Source: Paracrocinitomix mangrovi
GTDB taxonomy: Bacteria > Bacteroidota > Bacteroidia > Flavobacteriales_D > Crocinitomicaceae
Assembly (NCBI RefSeq): GCF_019740355.2
Contig: NZ_CP091819.1
Coordinates: forward strand, 2,542,001-2,606,000
Reading direction: 5' to 3'
DNA: 64,000 nucleotides
Every line of letters begins with the position of its first letter. The stretch's first letter is position 1. This document shows positions 17,036 through 25,814 of the stretch, one piece after another. Both the position numbers and the translations under genes were made by a program. The notes beneath the pieces are model-generated. The model was not told the origin of the DNA. It saw nothing but the letters and a program-made list of their open reading frames with translations, and searched no databases.

Positions 17036-17488
17036 TTATTGATTTCTACCAAATCTTAGCATTACAAATGACAACATGTTTCCAACCAGAATAAAGAATG
17101 ACATGGCGATCCATAAATAACCCCATTTAGAAAAATCATAATTCTCTGGATTCATCAAAGTAAGAAAATCTACCACTAACACAATTAGGGCAGCAACACT
17201 CAAACCCATAGCCATGTTCCTGGTCTTTTTAATCGAAGCCTTTTTGATAGAAAGAAGCTCAAGAACCAATATTGCCATCATTAACGGTAAGGTGACAACC
17301 GCAGCCGTAAAAGTTAATTTAGGAACGTTTACTATATCGTAATAGTGAATATCATCAAATTCATTTAAGTACTGAATATTTACATTTTCATTGGCATTGT
17401 TGATACTTACCCCAAAATATCCTGATATTGCAGCAGTTATAAATGCTAAAAAACCAATCGCTAAATGAATTTTTAGTTGTGTTGACAT
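17036..17488 (-). CDS. Four-helix membrane protein of unknown function
   Basis: 150 residues with four predicted membrane helices (about 7-27, 57-78, 88-108 and 123-145) and a periplasmic loop after the first helix. Length and layout recall the DUF4293 family of Bacteroidota, but the sequence match I can judge by eye is weak. It is divergent from the RidA-family gene. A TATCTTTG element on the minus strand (17493-17500) could be its -7 box just upstream of the start. Confidence 0.7.
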   Translation of the reverse strand: MSTQLKIHLAIGFLAFITAAISGYFGVSINNANENVNIQYLNEFDDIHYYDIVNVPKLTFTAAVVTLPLMMAILVLELLSIKKASIKKTRNMAMGLSVAALIVLVVDFLTLMNPENYDFSKWGYLWIAMSFFILVGNMLSFVMLRFGRNQ

Positions 17489-17492
17489 ATCA

Positions 17493-17555
17493 CAAAGATA
17501 GAATTTATGCAGCTTTGAAAATGATAATTAATACAAATCCAAATCATTATATTTG
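17493..17555. promoter_or_regulatory. Divergent -7 elements between membrane protein and RidA gene
   Basis: Minus-strand TATCTTTG (17493-17500) and plus-strand TATATTTG (17548-17555) both fit the Bacteroidota -7 consensus TAnnTTTG in an 81-base divergent gap. No TTG at 19-21 bases upstream is obvious for either. Confidence 0.4.
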
Positions 17556-17569
17556 CAAAAAAATATGCT

Positions 17570-17998
17570 ATGTCAGATAAGATAAGCGCTTCAGGAGCAC
17601 CTAAACCGGTTGGACTTTACCCACACGCCAGAAAAGTGGGTAATTTATTGTTTCTTTCAGGAGTTGGACCTAGAGTAGCAGGCTCTGATGCCAATGACTC
17701 TGCTGTTCCGGGATTAGAATTGGACCTCAACGGAAATTTTAAAGCATTTGATTTTGAAGCGCAATGCAGATCAGTATTTGACAACGTTAGAGCTGTTTTA
17801 GAAGCTTCAGGTTCATCATGGGACAATTTGGTAGATGTCACTGTATTCTTAGTAAACATGAAAAGAGATTTTCATACCTACAACAAAGTTTACGCAGAGT
17901 ACTTTAAAGACAACCAACCTTGCAGAACAACTGTTGAAATTAACAGCTTACCTACACCAATAGCGATTGAATTAAAATGTATAGCGACCATTAACTAA
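17570..17998 (+). CDS. RidA-family deaminase, possibly 2-aminomuconate deaminase
   Basis: 142 residues forming one RidA (YjgF/YER057c/UK114) domain. RidA proteins are cytoplasmic trimers that hydrolyse enamines and imines. The opening ASGAPKPVGLYPHARKVGNLLFLSGVGPR and the extra length before FNVRAVLEASGSSWDN-like helix are closer to 2-aminomuconate deaminase of the kynurenine/nitrobenzoate pathways (AmnD/NbaF type) than to housekeeping RidA of about 128 residues. The conserved C-terminal PCRTTVEINSLPTPIAIELKC keeps the arginine that binds the substrate carboxylate. Since kynU and kmo lie 3-6 kb away on the same strand, a role in 3-hydroxyanthranilate breakdown is plausible but inferred. The next gene starts 10 bases downstream. 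Confidence 0.85.
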   Translation: MSDKISASGAPKPVGLYPHARKVGNLLFLSGVGPRVAGSDANDSAVPGLELDLNGNFKAFDFEAQCRSVFDNVRAVLEASGSSWDNLVDVTVFLVNMKRDFHTYNKVYAEYFKDNQPCRTTVEINSLPTPIAIELKCIATIN

Positions 17999-18008
17999 AT
18001 TATTATTC

Positions 18009-18590
18009 ATGTTTGGATTTATTATTAAAGTATTATTGACCCTTGGTTCTCTTGGTTTCACTGTTTACCTTTTTGGTGACGGATCTTATGTTTGGGGATC
18101 ATTCATGGTATTGGTATCTGTATTCTTCGGATTATTCTTATTCAGAAACCAAAATATCATTTTAGCCACACTCCATTTGAGACAACAAAACATGGAAAAG
18201 GGGCAAAAATACCTGAGTAAAATTGACCCTAGATTTTTGGTTAAAAGACAAAAAGCATATTACTATTATTTGATGGCTCTTGCTTCTCAGCAAAACGCTA
18301 AAATGTCTACTACTGAACAAATGTTAAGAAAAGCTCTTAGCCTTGGTTTAAAAAGAGATCATGATCAGGCAATGGCTAAAATCAACATTGCAGCTGTATG
18401 CATGCAAACTGGAAGAAGAAAAGAAGCTGAAAACCTTTTAAATGAGGCTAAAAAATTAGATTCAAAAGGTATGCTTTCAGAATATATCAAATCCATGAAA
18501 AAGCAAATGGGAAGAGCTACTTCAGCCAACCAATTGCGCATGGCTCAAATGAACAAAGGCAAAAAAGTAGCCAACAAGAAAATGAGATAA
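18009..18590 (+). CDS. Membrane-anchored TPR-like protein
   Basis: 193 residues. Two adjacent membrane helices (about 5-22 and 27-46) are followed by a cytoplasmic, lysine-rich helical part with at least two TPR-like units (ALASQQNAKMSTTEQMLRKAL and AAVCMQTGRRKEAENLLNEAKKL). The tail is very basic (MNKGKKVANKKMR). I do not recognise a named family. It follows the RidA gene by 10 bases and is probably co-transcribed. It ends five bases from the convergent M1 peptidase gene. Confidence 0.75.
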   Translation: MFGFIIKVLLTLGSLGFTVYLFGDGSYVWGSFMVLVSVFFGLFLFRNQNIILATLHLRQQNMEKGQKYLSKIDPRFLVKRQKAYYYYLMALASQQNAKMSTTEQMLRKALSLGLKRDHDQAMAKINIAAVCMQTGRRKEAENLLNEAKKLDSKGMLSEYIKSMKKQMGRATSANQLRMAQMNKGKKVANKKMR

Positions 18591-18595
18591 GTCTA

Positions 18596-21595
18596 TTACA
18601 AGACTTTCCTTATAATTTCTGCCGGACGTAATCCGTTCATGTTTATAGTCAACCTAATACGGTTCCAATATTTTGTTGCCGTACTGTACATGTTGCTTGA
18701 TTCAACTATTGGAAAATAAACTCCAAACACATCACTAAATCTGATTCCTGCACCAAAATCGTAAGCAGTTATCATGGTCCCATTTCTATCCAGCATACCA
18801 AAATCTGCATACAACACTACAGGTAAATAAGGTATTTCAAAAATTAGGTTGGTACCAAACAACATTGAAGTGGTAGTTAACGAATCAGAAACTGTTTTAA
18901 ACCCACCTTGATTCTCAATTCTTTGGTTGCCATAAAATCCTGAAGACTCATTTCTTCCCATCATCCACCATTCATAAAACACATCTTGCGTACCTGATTG
19001 CCCTGCCAATGACATTCCGAATCTATTGTTCTCTGTTCCGTTATACATAAAGTTTTGACCAAAATATCCTCTTAACTCAACAGACTTTTTCTTTTTAGGC
19101 CAATATTGAATTCCGTACTTCACAGCCACTTGACCGTTCATTAACTGTCCCGGAACATTAATGGCTCCCACATCATAATTGTAATCTACATAGTCTACTC
19201 TAGTATTTGCATTAAAGCTGTGAATTCGCTTTTTAAAGTCAAAGTCGTATTCAACATATCCACCATAAATTGTACTCTGGAAGTTAGCTCCACCGTCTTC
19301 ATAAACATAAGCTCCTTTAAGCGTAAGGTTTTGTTTATAATGCTTTCTTGCGGCCGGTTTACCAATTGCCAATTTTAAATATGGATGCGCTACATAATAG
19401 GTTCCTCTTGGTCCCTTTGTAGAATCAGCAACAGGATTTTGAATTCCCATACCGAAAGTTTTACCTGTTAAACCAAGGGTAACTGCCTTAAAGTTTTTGG
19501 GAGGTGTCCAGGTATAGTTTAAATCTGCAAAACCTGCAACATTTAATCTCCCAACTGAAAACAAAGGAGAGATTGTGTATTCCAATCTGTTTTTAGGGAT
19601 GGTTTGATTGTGAAACAAAACTCCCAACATAATTACGTCATACTTGTTTCCTCCAATTACCGGGGTATACCAGGCATTGTTACTTCTACCTTCATTATCA
19701 CCTAACAAAAATTCCATTTTTAAAGGTTCTGCTTTGGCAAACAAACCTTTTTTCTTCCAGTAATTATTGTTTCTATTGACATCAGGCATATTTTCACCTG
19801 CATCAATGATAAACTCATCAAATGTATTTCCCTTAAAAAATACTTCATCCTCTCCTCCAGGCTCCAACCAAACAGTATTGGTCAGCTTTCCATATCTGTA
19901 TGCATCTACCCTTACCGGACAATCAACTTGACCTGCATTTTTTACTTTTACCTTAAAACCTCCATCTTCTGCTTTTACTCCAGCAATTTTATAATCAATT
20001 TGCTTTGTTGTAGGAATAATTTCATCAAACATCCATGCCAAGTTTTTACCTGAGGATTCTTCCAAAGCAGCTCTCATATCATTAGGTTGAGGATGCTTAA
20101 ACTCCCAATTTTTATAGTAAAGCTGCATTCCTTTGTCAAACTCTTCATCTCCTAAATAATCTCTTAAATAGGTAAATTCAAGACCTGTTTTTGCATAAAC
20201 AATTGCCCCATAATTAACCGGTGCATAATCAGCTGAGGGCAATTCAATTGGTTGATCAACTCCATAAGCTGCAACAGTTTGGTAAGTAATTTTATTCATA
20301 TCATGATGAGACAAATGCTCAAAGTGAAACGTTTCAGCCATTCCCATCATCATCTCTGACATACGCTGGTTGTTAGGATACTTAGTTTGAATATATCTTA
20401 TTTCATTATGCGTATTCAGCCCTTCATCCATCCAGGCATGATCTCTTTCATTTGAACCTAATTGACCATAAAACCAGTTGTGACCCACCTCATGTACTAT
20501 TACAACCTCCAATTCCATTGCAGATCCGGCATTTCCAATTACTGTAATATTTGGATACTCCATTCCTCCACCGGCTGAGATTGTACCGTCTATAGCTGTA
20601 ACATTGTTGTATGGATAATCACCATTCCATTTTGAATAGTAATAAGTTCCGTCATTGATATATTCAATAGCATCCTTCCAAAGATTATTATGATAAGGCA
20701 CAAACATGGCCCAAGTGGTAACTTTTCTTTTTGAATGCGGCAATTCAACTTCGCCTTTTAATACTTCAAATCTCTTATCTGCGAACCAGGCAAAGTCATG
20801 TACATTTGATTGGGTAAATCTTACAGTTTTAAACTCTTTGTCTGAATCCGGAAATCTTGCTTCAGCCGAAAATGTTTCTGATTCAAAATGCGCTTGAGTT
20901 GCAGCCACTTTTTCTTCCAAAAATGCCAATTCACTTTCTGTTTGTAAATCACCTGTAGCACCTACTACATAGTTTTTAGGAAGCGTTATTGAAACATCAA
21001 ACGAACCATATTCTGAGTAAAACTCACCTTGAGTTAAATAAGGCATTGCATGCCACCCATCTTTATCAAATACTGCAGGTTTAGGATACCACTGCGTAAT
21101 CTGATACGACTCTTCAATGTGACCTAATCTGGAAATGCTTCCCGAAGGTAATTTAACCTTAAACGGAGTAGATACTTTTATGCTTTCACCGGGCTTTAAA
21201 ACTGAATTTAAATGTAGTATGGCTATATCAATATTTTCAGGATCCAACTCCCATTTAGCATCATTACCATCTATTTTGAAGTTTAACGAATCAATCCAAC
21301 CTAAGTCTTTTTCTTCAGCAAACTGCATAACAGTATTACCTTGATCGTACAGTTGTTTTGCCAAAGCAGTTTCATTGTTTTTATATCCATTTGGCCATAA
21401 ATGAATGTAAATTTTATCAAGCGCTGTAGTTGAATTATTGATGTATTCAAACTCTTCAAATGCCGATAATGTATGATCTTTATCGTTTAATTTAACATCA
21501 ATTTTATAGTTGACTTCTTGTTGAAAATATCCCTGTGAAAACACAGAAAAGGAAGACAAACACAAGGCTAGAATTAGACTCTTTTTCATTGGCAT
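18596..21595 (-). CDS. M1 family zinc metallopeptidase with C-terminal barrel-like region
   Basis: 999 residues with a signal peptide ending in FSVFSQG. The M1 catalytic part spans about residues 25-520: the substrate-binding GGGMEYPN loop is at 342-349, the zinc motif HEVGH at 368-372, and the third ligand Glu391 in WMDEGLN has the correct 18-residue spacing. M1 enzymes are aminopeptidases. After about residue 640 the sequence changes to amphipathic beta strands (EYTISPLFSVGRLNVAGFA, SVELRGYFGQNFMYNG, YDFGAGIRFSDVFGVYFPI, final NRIRLTINMNG), which looks like an outer-membrane barrel, so the enzyme may be surface-anchored. Two ATG starts six bases apart are possible (21595 and 21589). It is monocistronic and convergent with the TPR-like gene. 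Confidence 0.92.
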   Translation of the reverse strand: MPMKKSLILALCLSSFSVFSQGYFQQEVNYKIDVKLNDKDHTLSAFEEFEYINNSTTALDKIYIHLWPNGYKNNETALAKQLYDQGNTVMQFAEEKDLGWIDSLNFKIDGNDAKWELDPENIDIAILHLNSVLKPGESIKVSTPFKVKLPSGSISRLGHIEESYQITQWYPKPAVFDKDGWHAMPYLTQGEFYSEYGSFDVSITLPKNYVVGATGDLQTESELAFLEEKVAATQAHFESETFSAEARFPDSDKEFKTVRFTQSNVHDFAWFADKRFEVLKGEVELPHSKRKVTTWAMFVPYHNNLWKDAIEYINDGTYYYSKWNGDYPYNNVTAIDGTISAGGGMEYPNITVIGNAGSAMELEVVIVHEVGHNWFYGQLGSNERDHAWMDEGLNTHNEIRYIQTKYPNNQRMSEMMMGMAETFHFEHLSHHDMNKITYQTVAAYGVDQPIELPSADYAPVNYGAIVYAKTGLEFTYLRDYLGDEEFDKGMQLYYKNWEFKHPQPNDMRAALEESSGKNLAWMFDEIIPTTKQIDYKIAGVKAEDGGFKVKVKNAGQVDCPVRVDAYRYGKLTNTVWLEPGGEDEVFFKGNTFDEFIIDAGENMPDVNRNNNYWKKKGLFAKAEPLKMEFLLGDNEGRSNNAWYTPVIGGNKYDVIMLGVLFHNQTIPKNRLEYTISPLFSVGRLNVAGFADLNYTWTPPKNFKAVTLGLTGKTFGMGIQNPVADSTKGPRGTYYVAHPYLKLAIGKPAARKHYKQNLTLKGAYVYEDGGANFQSTIYGGYVEYDFDFKKRIHSFNANTRVDYVDYNYDVGAINVPGQLMNGQVAVKYGIQYWPKKKKSVELRGYFGQNFMYNGTENNRFGMSLAGQSGTQDVFYEWWMMGRNESSGFYGNQRIENQGGFKTVSDSLTTTSMLFGTNLIFEIPYLPVVLYADFGMLDRNGTMITAYDFGAGIRFSDVFGVYFPIVESSNMYSTATKYWNRIRLTINMNGLRPAEIIRKVL

Positions 21596-21693
21596 GATCT
21601 TTATAGACTGGTACTATGCAATAATTAAAGTTGAAAGATAGCTATATTTACAATAGTAGGTTGATTAACTACATCAATGGTATAAAAATTCGA

Positions 21694-23793
21694 ATGACCG
21701 CAAGAAAAATCATATCGTGTTGCTTGATCATATTGTTCAATGCGTCTTGCGCCTCAAGTCAAAACAATAACAAAGTGAAAGAAAAAGATCCGGTTTACAC
21801 AAATGCACTTATCAACGAAAGCAGCCCTTATCTATTACAACATGCGCACAATCCGGTGAACTGGGTTCCCTGGAGTGACGAAGCATTTTTAACTGCTGAA
21901 AAAGAAGATAAACTTGTGTTGGTTTCTATTGGATATTCATCTTGTCACTGGTGTCACGTAATGGAACATGAAAGCTTTGAAGATACCGCAGTTGCTCAAA
22001 TAATGAATGAAAAATTTATTTGCATCAAAGTAGACAGAGAAGAAAGACCGGATGTTGATCAGGTATACATGAATGCAGTTCAATTAATGACAGGACAGGG
22101 TGGATGGCCATTAAATTGTTTTACTTTACCTGATGGAAGACCAATATATGGAGGAACTTACTTTCCAAAAAACAAATGGGTTGACGTATTAAATCAATTA
22201 CATGCTTCATATCAAAACAATAAAAAAGAAGTACTTGATTATGCCGGGAAACTAACTGAAGGCATTCAACAATATGATCTAATTGATGTTAAAGAAGAAA
22301 ACAAAATATTTTCTGCGGATAGGTTGGATGAAATGGTTTCCAAATGGGCCATTAGCTTTGACAATGTAAAAGGTGGCGCAAACAGAGCACCAAAGTTTCC
22401 GCTTCCTAACAACTATGAATTTCTGATGCAGTACGCACATCTTACAGGCAATGATAGCGTAATGACTCATGTAGATTTAACGCTAACCCAACTGGCATAC
22501 GGTGGAATTTATGACCAAATTGGCGGAGGGTTTGCCAGATATGCTACCGATTTAAATTGGAAAATTCCTCACTTTGAAAAGATGTTGTATGACAATGCTC
22601 AACTAGTGAGTTTATACGCTCATGCATATCAACGCACCAAAAATCCTTTATACAAAGAAGTTGTTTATGAAACACTTGATTGGGTTAAAAGAGAAATGAC
22701 TACAAAAGAAGGCGCATTTTATTCTGCTTTAGACGCAGATTCAGAAGGAGAAGAAGGCAAATTCTATGTGTGGGGAAAGGATGAATTGAAAGAAATTGCC
22801 GGAGAGGATCACGAGATTTTGAAATCATATTACAATTTGTCCATTGCTGCACAGTGGGAAGGTAAATACATTTTGCACCGAATTAAAAATGACGAAACCG
22901 TAGCAAGTGAATTTGATCTCAGCACAGATGAATTAAATAAAAAAATTGATCAAATCAACCAGCGATTATTAACTGAAAGATCTAAAAGAGAGCGCCCAGG
23001 ATTGGATGATAAATCATTGACATCTTGGAACTGTTTAATGACAACAGCTTATTTGGATGCCTATTTAGCTTTTAATGATGATTCATTTTTAGCAGCTGCC
23101 CTTGCAAATCTTGATTGGTTTGAAAAATATCAAATGAGAAAAGACGGTAAACTGTGGCACACTTACAAAGAAAAGAACAGTAAAATTGAAGGGTTTTTAG
23201 AAGATTATGCTTTTGCAATTCAGATGTACGTAAAGTTTTATGAAGTAACATTTGATGAGGATTATTTAGATAAAAGTAAGGTCCTTTTGGCGCTAACAGA
23301 TAAACATTTTAAAGACGATAAAAGTGGAATGTATTTCTTTACATCCAATGAAGGTTCTCAGTTAGTAGCAAGAAAAATGGAATTATCTGACAATGTAATT
23401 CCAGCTTCAAACTCGGTAATGGCCAATAACCTATTTGATATTGGTACATATTATTATGATGAAGAAATGCTAAATCACGCCCAACAAATGATGGCCAATG
23501 TTTACAACCAAATTCAAACTTACGGAGCGGGATATTCAAACTGGGGAATTCTTTTATCTAAGATGACTAATTCCTATTATGAAATTGCGATTACCGGAAA
23601 TAACTGGAAAAATAAAATGCAAGAGTTCCAAACACATTATATTCCCAATGCAACATTTATGGGAGGAGAGAAGGGAAAGTTGCCATTATTAGATGGTAAA
23701 TTTTTGGATGAGACGACTATTTTTGTTTGTGTAAACAAGAGTTGTCAAATGCCAGTTTCGACAGTATCTGAAGCATTAAAACAGATCAAATAG
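21694..23793 (+). CDS. DUF255 thioredoxin-like / six-hairpin glycosidase-fold protein, putative lipoprotein
   Basis: 699 residues from the ATG at 21694; an in-frame TTG 63 bases upstream would put a non-hydrophobic stretch before the signal peptide, so I rejected it. The signal peptide ends in FNASCASS, and Cys19 could be lipidated, although the lipobox is loose. The N-terminal thioredoxin-like DUF255 domain has the hallmark [14 protein letters not shown] with Cys84 and Cys87, then [15 protein letters not shown] and [16 protein letters not shown]. The remainder matches the (alpha/alpha)6 barrel of the YyaL/SPATA20 family ([44 protein letters not shown]). The biochemical function of the family is not settled. 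The bacterial form is often cytoplasmic, so export here is notable. Confidence 0.93.
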   Translation: MTARKIISCCLIILFNASCASSQNNNKVKEKDPVYTNALINESSPYLLQHAHNPVNWVPWSDEAFLTAEKEDKLVLVSIGYSSCHWCHVMEHESFEDTAVAQIMNEKFICIKVDREERPDVDQVYMNAVQLMTGQGGWPLNCFTLPDGRPIYGGTYFPKNKWVDVLNQLHASYQNNKKEVLDYAGKLTEGIQQYDLIDVKEENKIFSADRLDEMVSKWAISFDNVKGGANRAPKFPLPNNYEFLMQYAHLTGNDSVMTHVDLTLTQLAYGGIYDQIGGGFARYATDLNWKIPHFEKMLYDNAQLVSLYAHAYQRTKNPLYKEVVYETLDWVKREMTTKEGAFYSALDADSEGEEGKFYVWGKDELKEIAGEDHEILKSYYNLSIAAQWEGKYILHRIKNDETVASEFDLSTDELNKKIDQINQRLLTERSKRERPGLDDKSLTSWNCLMTTAYLDAYLAFNDDSFLAAALANLDWFEKYQMRKDGKLWHTYKEKNSKIEGFLEDYAFAIQMYVKFYEVTFDEDYLDKSKVLLALTDKHFKDDKSGMYFFTSNEGSQLVARKMELSDNVIPASNSVMANNLFDIGTYYYDEEMLNHAQQMMANVYNQIQTYGAGYSNWGILLSKMTNSYYEIAITGNNWKNKMQEFQTHYIPNATFMGGEKGKLPLLDGKFLDETTIFVCVNKSCQMPVSTVSEALKQIK

Positions 23794-23808
23794 GATTAGA
23801 CCCCAAAT

Positions 23809-23835
23809 TCTCAAACAAAAACATTATTTTTGAGA
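23809..23835 (+). promoter_or_regulatory. Inverted repeat overlapping a -7 box before the DUF4290 gene
   Basis: A perfect 7-bp inverted repeat TCTCAAA/TTTGAGA (23809-23815 and 23829-23835) ends three bases before the DUF4290 ATG. The right arm overlaps TATTTTTG (23825-23832), a match to the TAnnTTTG -7 consensus. It could be an operator or an RNA hairpin blocking the start. Confidence 0.35.
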
Positions 23836-23838
23836 TCT

Positions 23839-24504
23839 ATGCAAAATAACTCAGCACTAATTTACAATACAGATAGACCTAAAATGCAGATTCCGGAATA
23901 CGGAAGAAATGTTCAAAAAATGGTCGATTACGCAGTATCACTTCCTACTAAAGAAGAACGCAACAAAGTTGCAAACGCCATTATCAAAGTAATGGGAGAA
24001 TTGAATCCACATTTGAGAGATGTAGAGGAATACAAACCAAAACTTTGGACACACTTGTTTATCATGTCTGATTTTCAATTAGATGTTGATTCGCCATATC
24101 CAATTCCTGAAAAGGAAAAGCTGAGTGGCAAACCTAATAAAGTTGACTATCCTCAAAGTAAAATCAAGATAGGACACTATGGCAAAACCGTAGAAAAAAT
24201 GATAGACAAGGCAATTGAAATGCCAAAAGGGGATGAACGTGATGCATTGGAAAAGTACATTGCTGTTTTAATGAAAAGATTTTATCTGTCATTCAATGAT
24301 ACTTCTGTTGAAGATGAAGTTATTATTGATCATTTGGCCAAATTATCTGATGGTAAAATCCAATTGTTTGACACTTCATTTCTTCCCGGAACAAATGATA
24401 TCCTTAAGGCACAAGGTCTTAAAAAATCAAACAACAACAAGGGCGGAAGTAGAAACAACAATAAGAACAAAAACCGAAATAAAAACCGAAAAAGACATCA
24501 ATAA
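23839..24504 (+). CDS. DUF4290 domain-containing protein
   Basis: 221 residues from the ATG at 23839 (a TTG nine bases upstream is in frame but less likely). The sequence matches DUF4290, a Bacteroidota-specific cytoplasmic helical family, in IPEYGRNVQKMVDYA and the second similar unit IGHYGKTVEKMIDKAIEMPKGDER, with MKRFYLSFND between. The last 30 residues are an Asn/Lys/Arg-rich tail (NNKGGSRNNNKNKNRNKNRK), possibly nucleic-acid binding. The stop codon abuts the murA start directly, so the two are translationally coupled. The pairing of DUF4290 with murA is common in this phylum; its function is unknown. Confidence 0.9.
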   Translation: MQNNSALIYNTDRPKMQIPEYGRNVQKMVDYAVSLPTKEERNKVANAIIKVMGELNPHLRDVEEYKPKLWTHLFIMSDFQLDVDSPYPIPEKEKLSGKPNKVDYPQSKIKIGHYGKTVEKMIDKAIEMPKGDERDALEKYIAVLMKRFYLSFNDTSVEDEVIIDHLAKLSDGKIQLFDTSFLPGTNDILKAQGLKKSNNNKGGSRNNNKNKNRNKNRKRHQ

Positions 24505-25812
24505 ATGGGAGCTTTTGAAATTCACGGAGGCAATTCTTTAAAAGGAGACTTGGTTCCGCAAGGTGCAAAAAACGAAGCACTACAAGTATTATGCGCAGTA
24601 TTATTGACACCTGAAAAAGTTACCATCTCCAATATACCTGACATTGTTGATGTCAACAAACTCATCAACCTTTTACAAGCAATGGGAGTAAAGGTTGAAA
24701 AAGTTGAAAAGGGTACTTATTCTTTCAAAGCTAAGGACGTAGATCTTAAATACTTACTATCTGAAGATTTTACAGAAAGAGCTTCTTCATTGAGAGGATC
24801 AATTATGATAGTTGGTCCACTCTTAGCCAGATTTGGTAAAGCTTATATGCCAAAACCGGGAGGTGACAAAATAGGAAGAAGAAGATTAGATACGCACTTT
24901 GAAGGATTTGCCAAATTAGGTGCAGAATTCCATTACGATCCTAAAACATACTTCTATACTGTTGAAGGAAAAAAATTAGCCGGAACATACATTCACCTTG
25001 ATGAAGCTTCTGTTACCGGAACTGCAAACATTGTGATGACAGCTGTACTTGCTAAAGGTGAAACTATCATCTACAATGCTGCTTGCGAGCCTTATTTACA
25101 ACAGTTGTGTAAGATGTTGAACAAAATGGGTGCTAAAATTTCAGGCATTGGTTCAAACATGTTGACAATTAAAGGAGTGAAGAGTCTAAATGGATGTTTC
25201 CATAGAATCTTACCGGATATGATTGAAATTGGATCATTCATTGGTTTAGCAGCTATGACCAAATCTGAAATTCGCATCAAAGATGTAAGCTATCCTGATT
25301 TGGGAATTATGCCGGATGTATTCAGAAAGCTTGGTATTCAAATTGAGCTGGATGGTGATGATCTATTCATTCCAAAGCAAAAATCTTACAAAATTGATAC
25401 ATTCATTGACGGATCAATTTTAACTGTTTCAGATGCTCCATGGCCGGGATTTACACCAGACTTATTGAGTATTGTTTTAGTAACTGCCACTCAGGCAAAA
25501 GGATCTGTATTGATTCATCAAAAAATGTTTGAATCAAGATTATTCTTTGTAGATAAGTTGATTGATATGGGAGCTCAGATCATTTTGTGTGATCCACACA
25601 GGGCTGCGGTTATTGGAATGAATCACGAACACAAGTTAAGAGGAACAACAATGACATCTCCTGATATTAGAGCAGGAGTATCTCTTTTAATTGCTGCCTT
25701 ATCAGCTGAAGGAAAATCTACTATTTACAACATTGAGCAAATAGATAGAGGGTATGAAAATATCGACGTTAGACTGAATAACCTGGGAGCTGATATCCGC
25801 AGAATTGGATAA
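24505..25812 (+). CDS. murA: UDP-N-acetylglucosamine 1-carboxyvinyltransferase (Asp-type active site)
   Basis: 435 residues. The enzyme transfers enolpyruvate from PEP to UDP-GlcNAc, the first committed step of peptidoglycan synthesis, in the cytoplasm. The inside-out alpha/beta barrel signatures are present: GGNSLKGDLVPQGAKNEAL at the start, ASSLRGSIMIVGPLLARFG near 93, and DIRAGVSLLIAALSAEG near the end. The loop that normally holds the catalytic cysteine (Cys115 in E. coli) reads KPGGDKIGRRRLDTH, with Asp121 at that place. Asp forms of MurA, known from mycobacteria, are active but are not alkylated by fosfomycin. It is directly coupled to the DUF4290 gene, and the acyltransferase follows after two bases. 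Confidence 0.96.
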   Translation: MGAFEIHGGNSLKGDLVPQGAKNEALQVLCAVLLTPEKVTISNIPDIVDVNKLINLLQAMGVKVEKVEKGTYSFKAKDVDLKYLLSEDFTERASSLRGSIMIVGPLLARFGKAYMPKPGGDKIGRRRLDTHFEGFAKLGAEFHYDPKTYFYTVEGKKLAGTYIHLDEASVTGTANIVMTAVLAKGETIIYNAACEPYLQQLCKMLNKMGAKISGIGSNMLTIKGVKSLNGCFHRILPDMIEIGSFIGLAAMTKSEIRIKDVSYPDLGIMPDVFRKLGIQIELDGDDLFIPKQKSYKIDTFIDGSILTVSDAPWPGFTPDLLSIVLVTATQAKGSVLIHQKMFESRLFFVDKLIDMGAQIILCDPHRAAVIGMNHEHKLRGTTMTSPDIRAGVSLLIAALSAEGKSTIYNIEQIDRGYENIDVRLNNLGADIRRIG

Positions 25813-25814
25813 TT

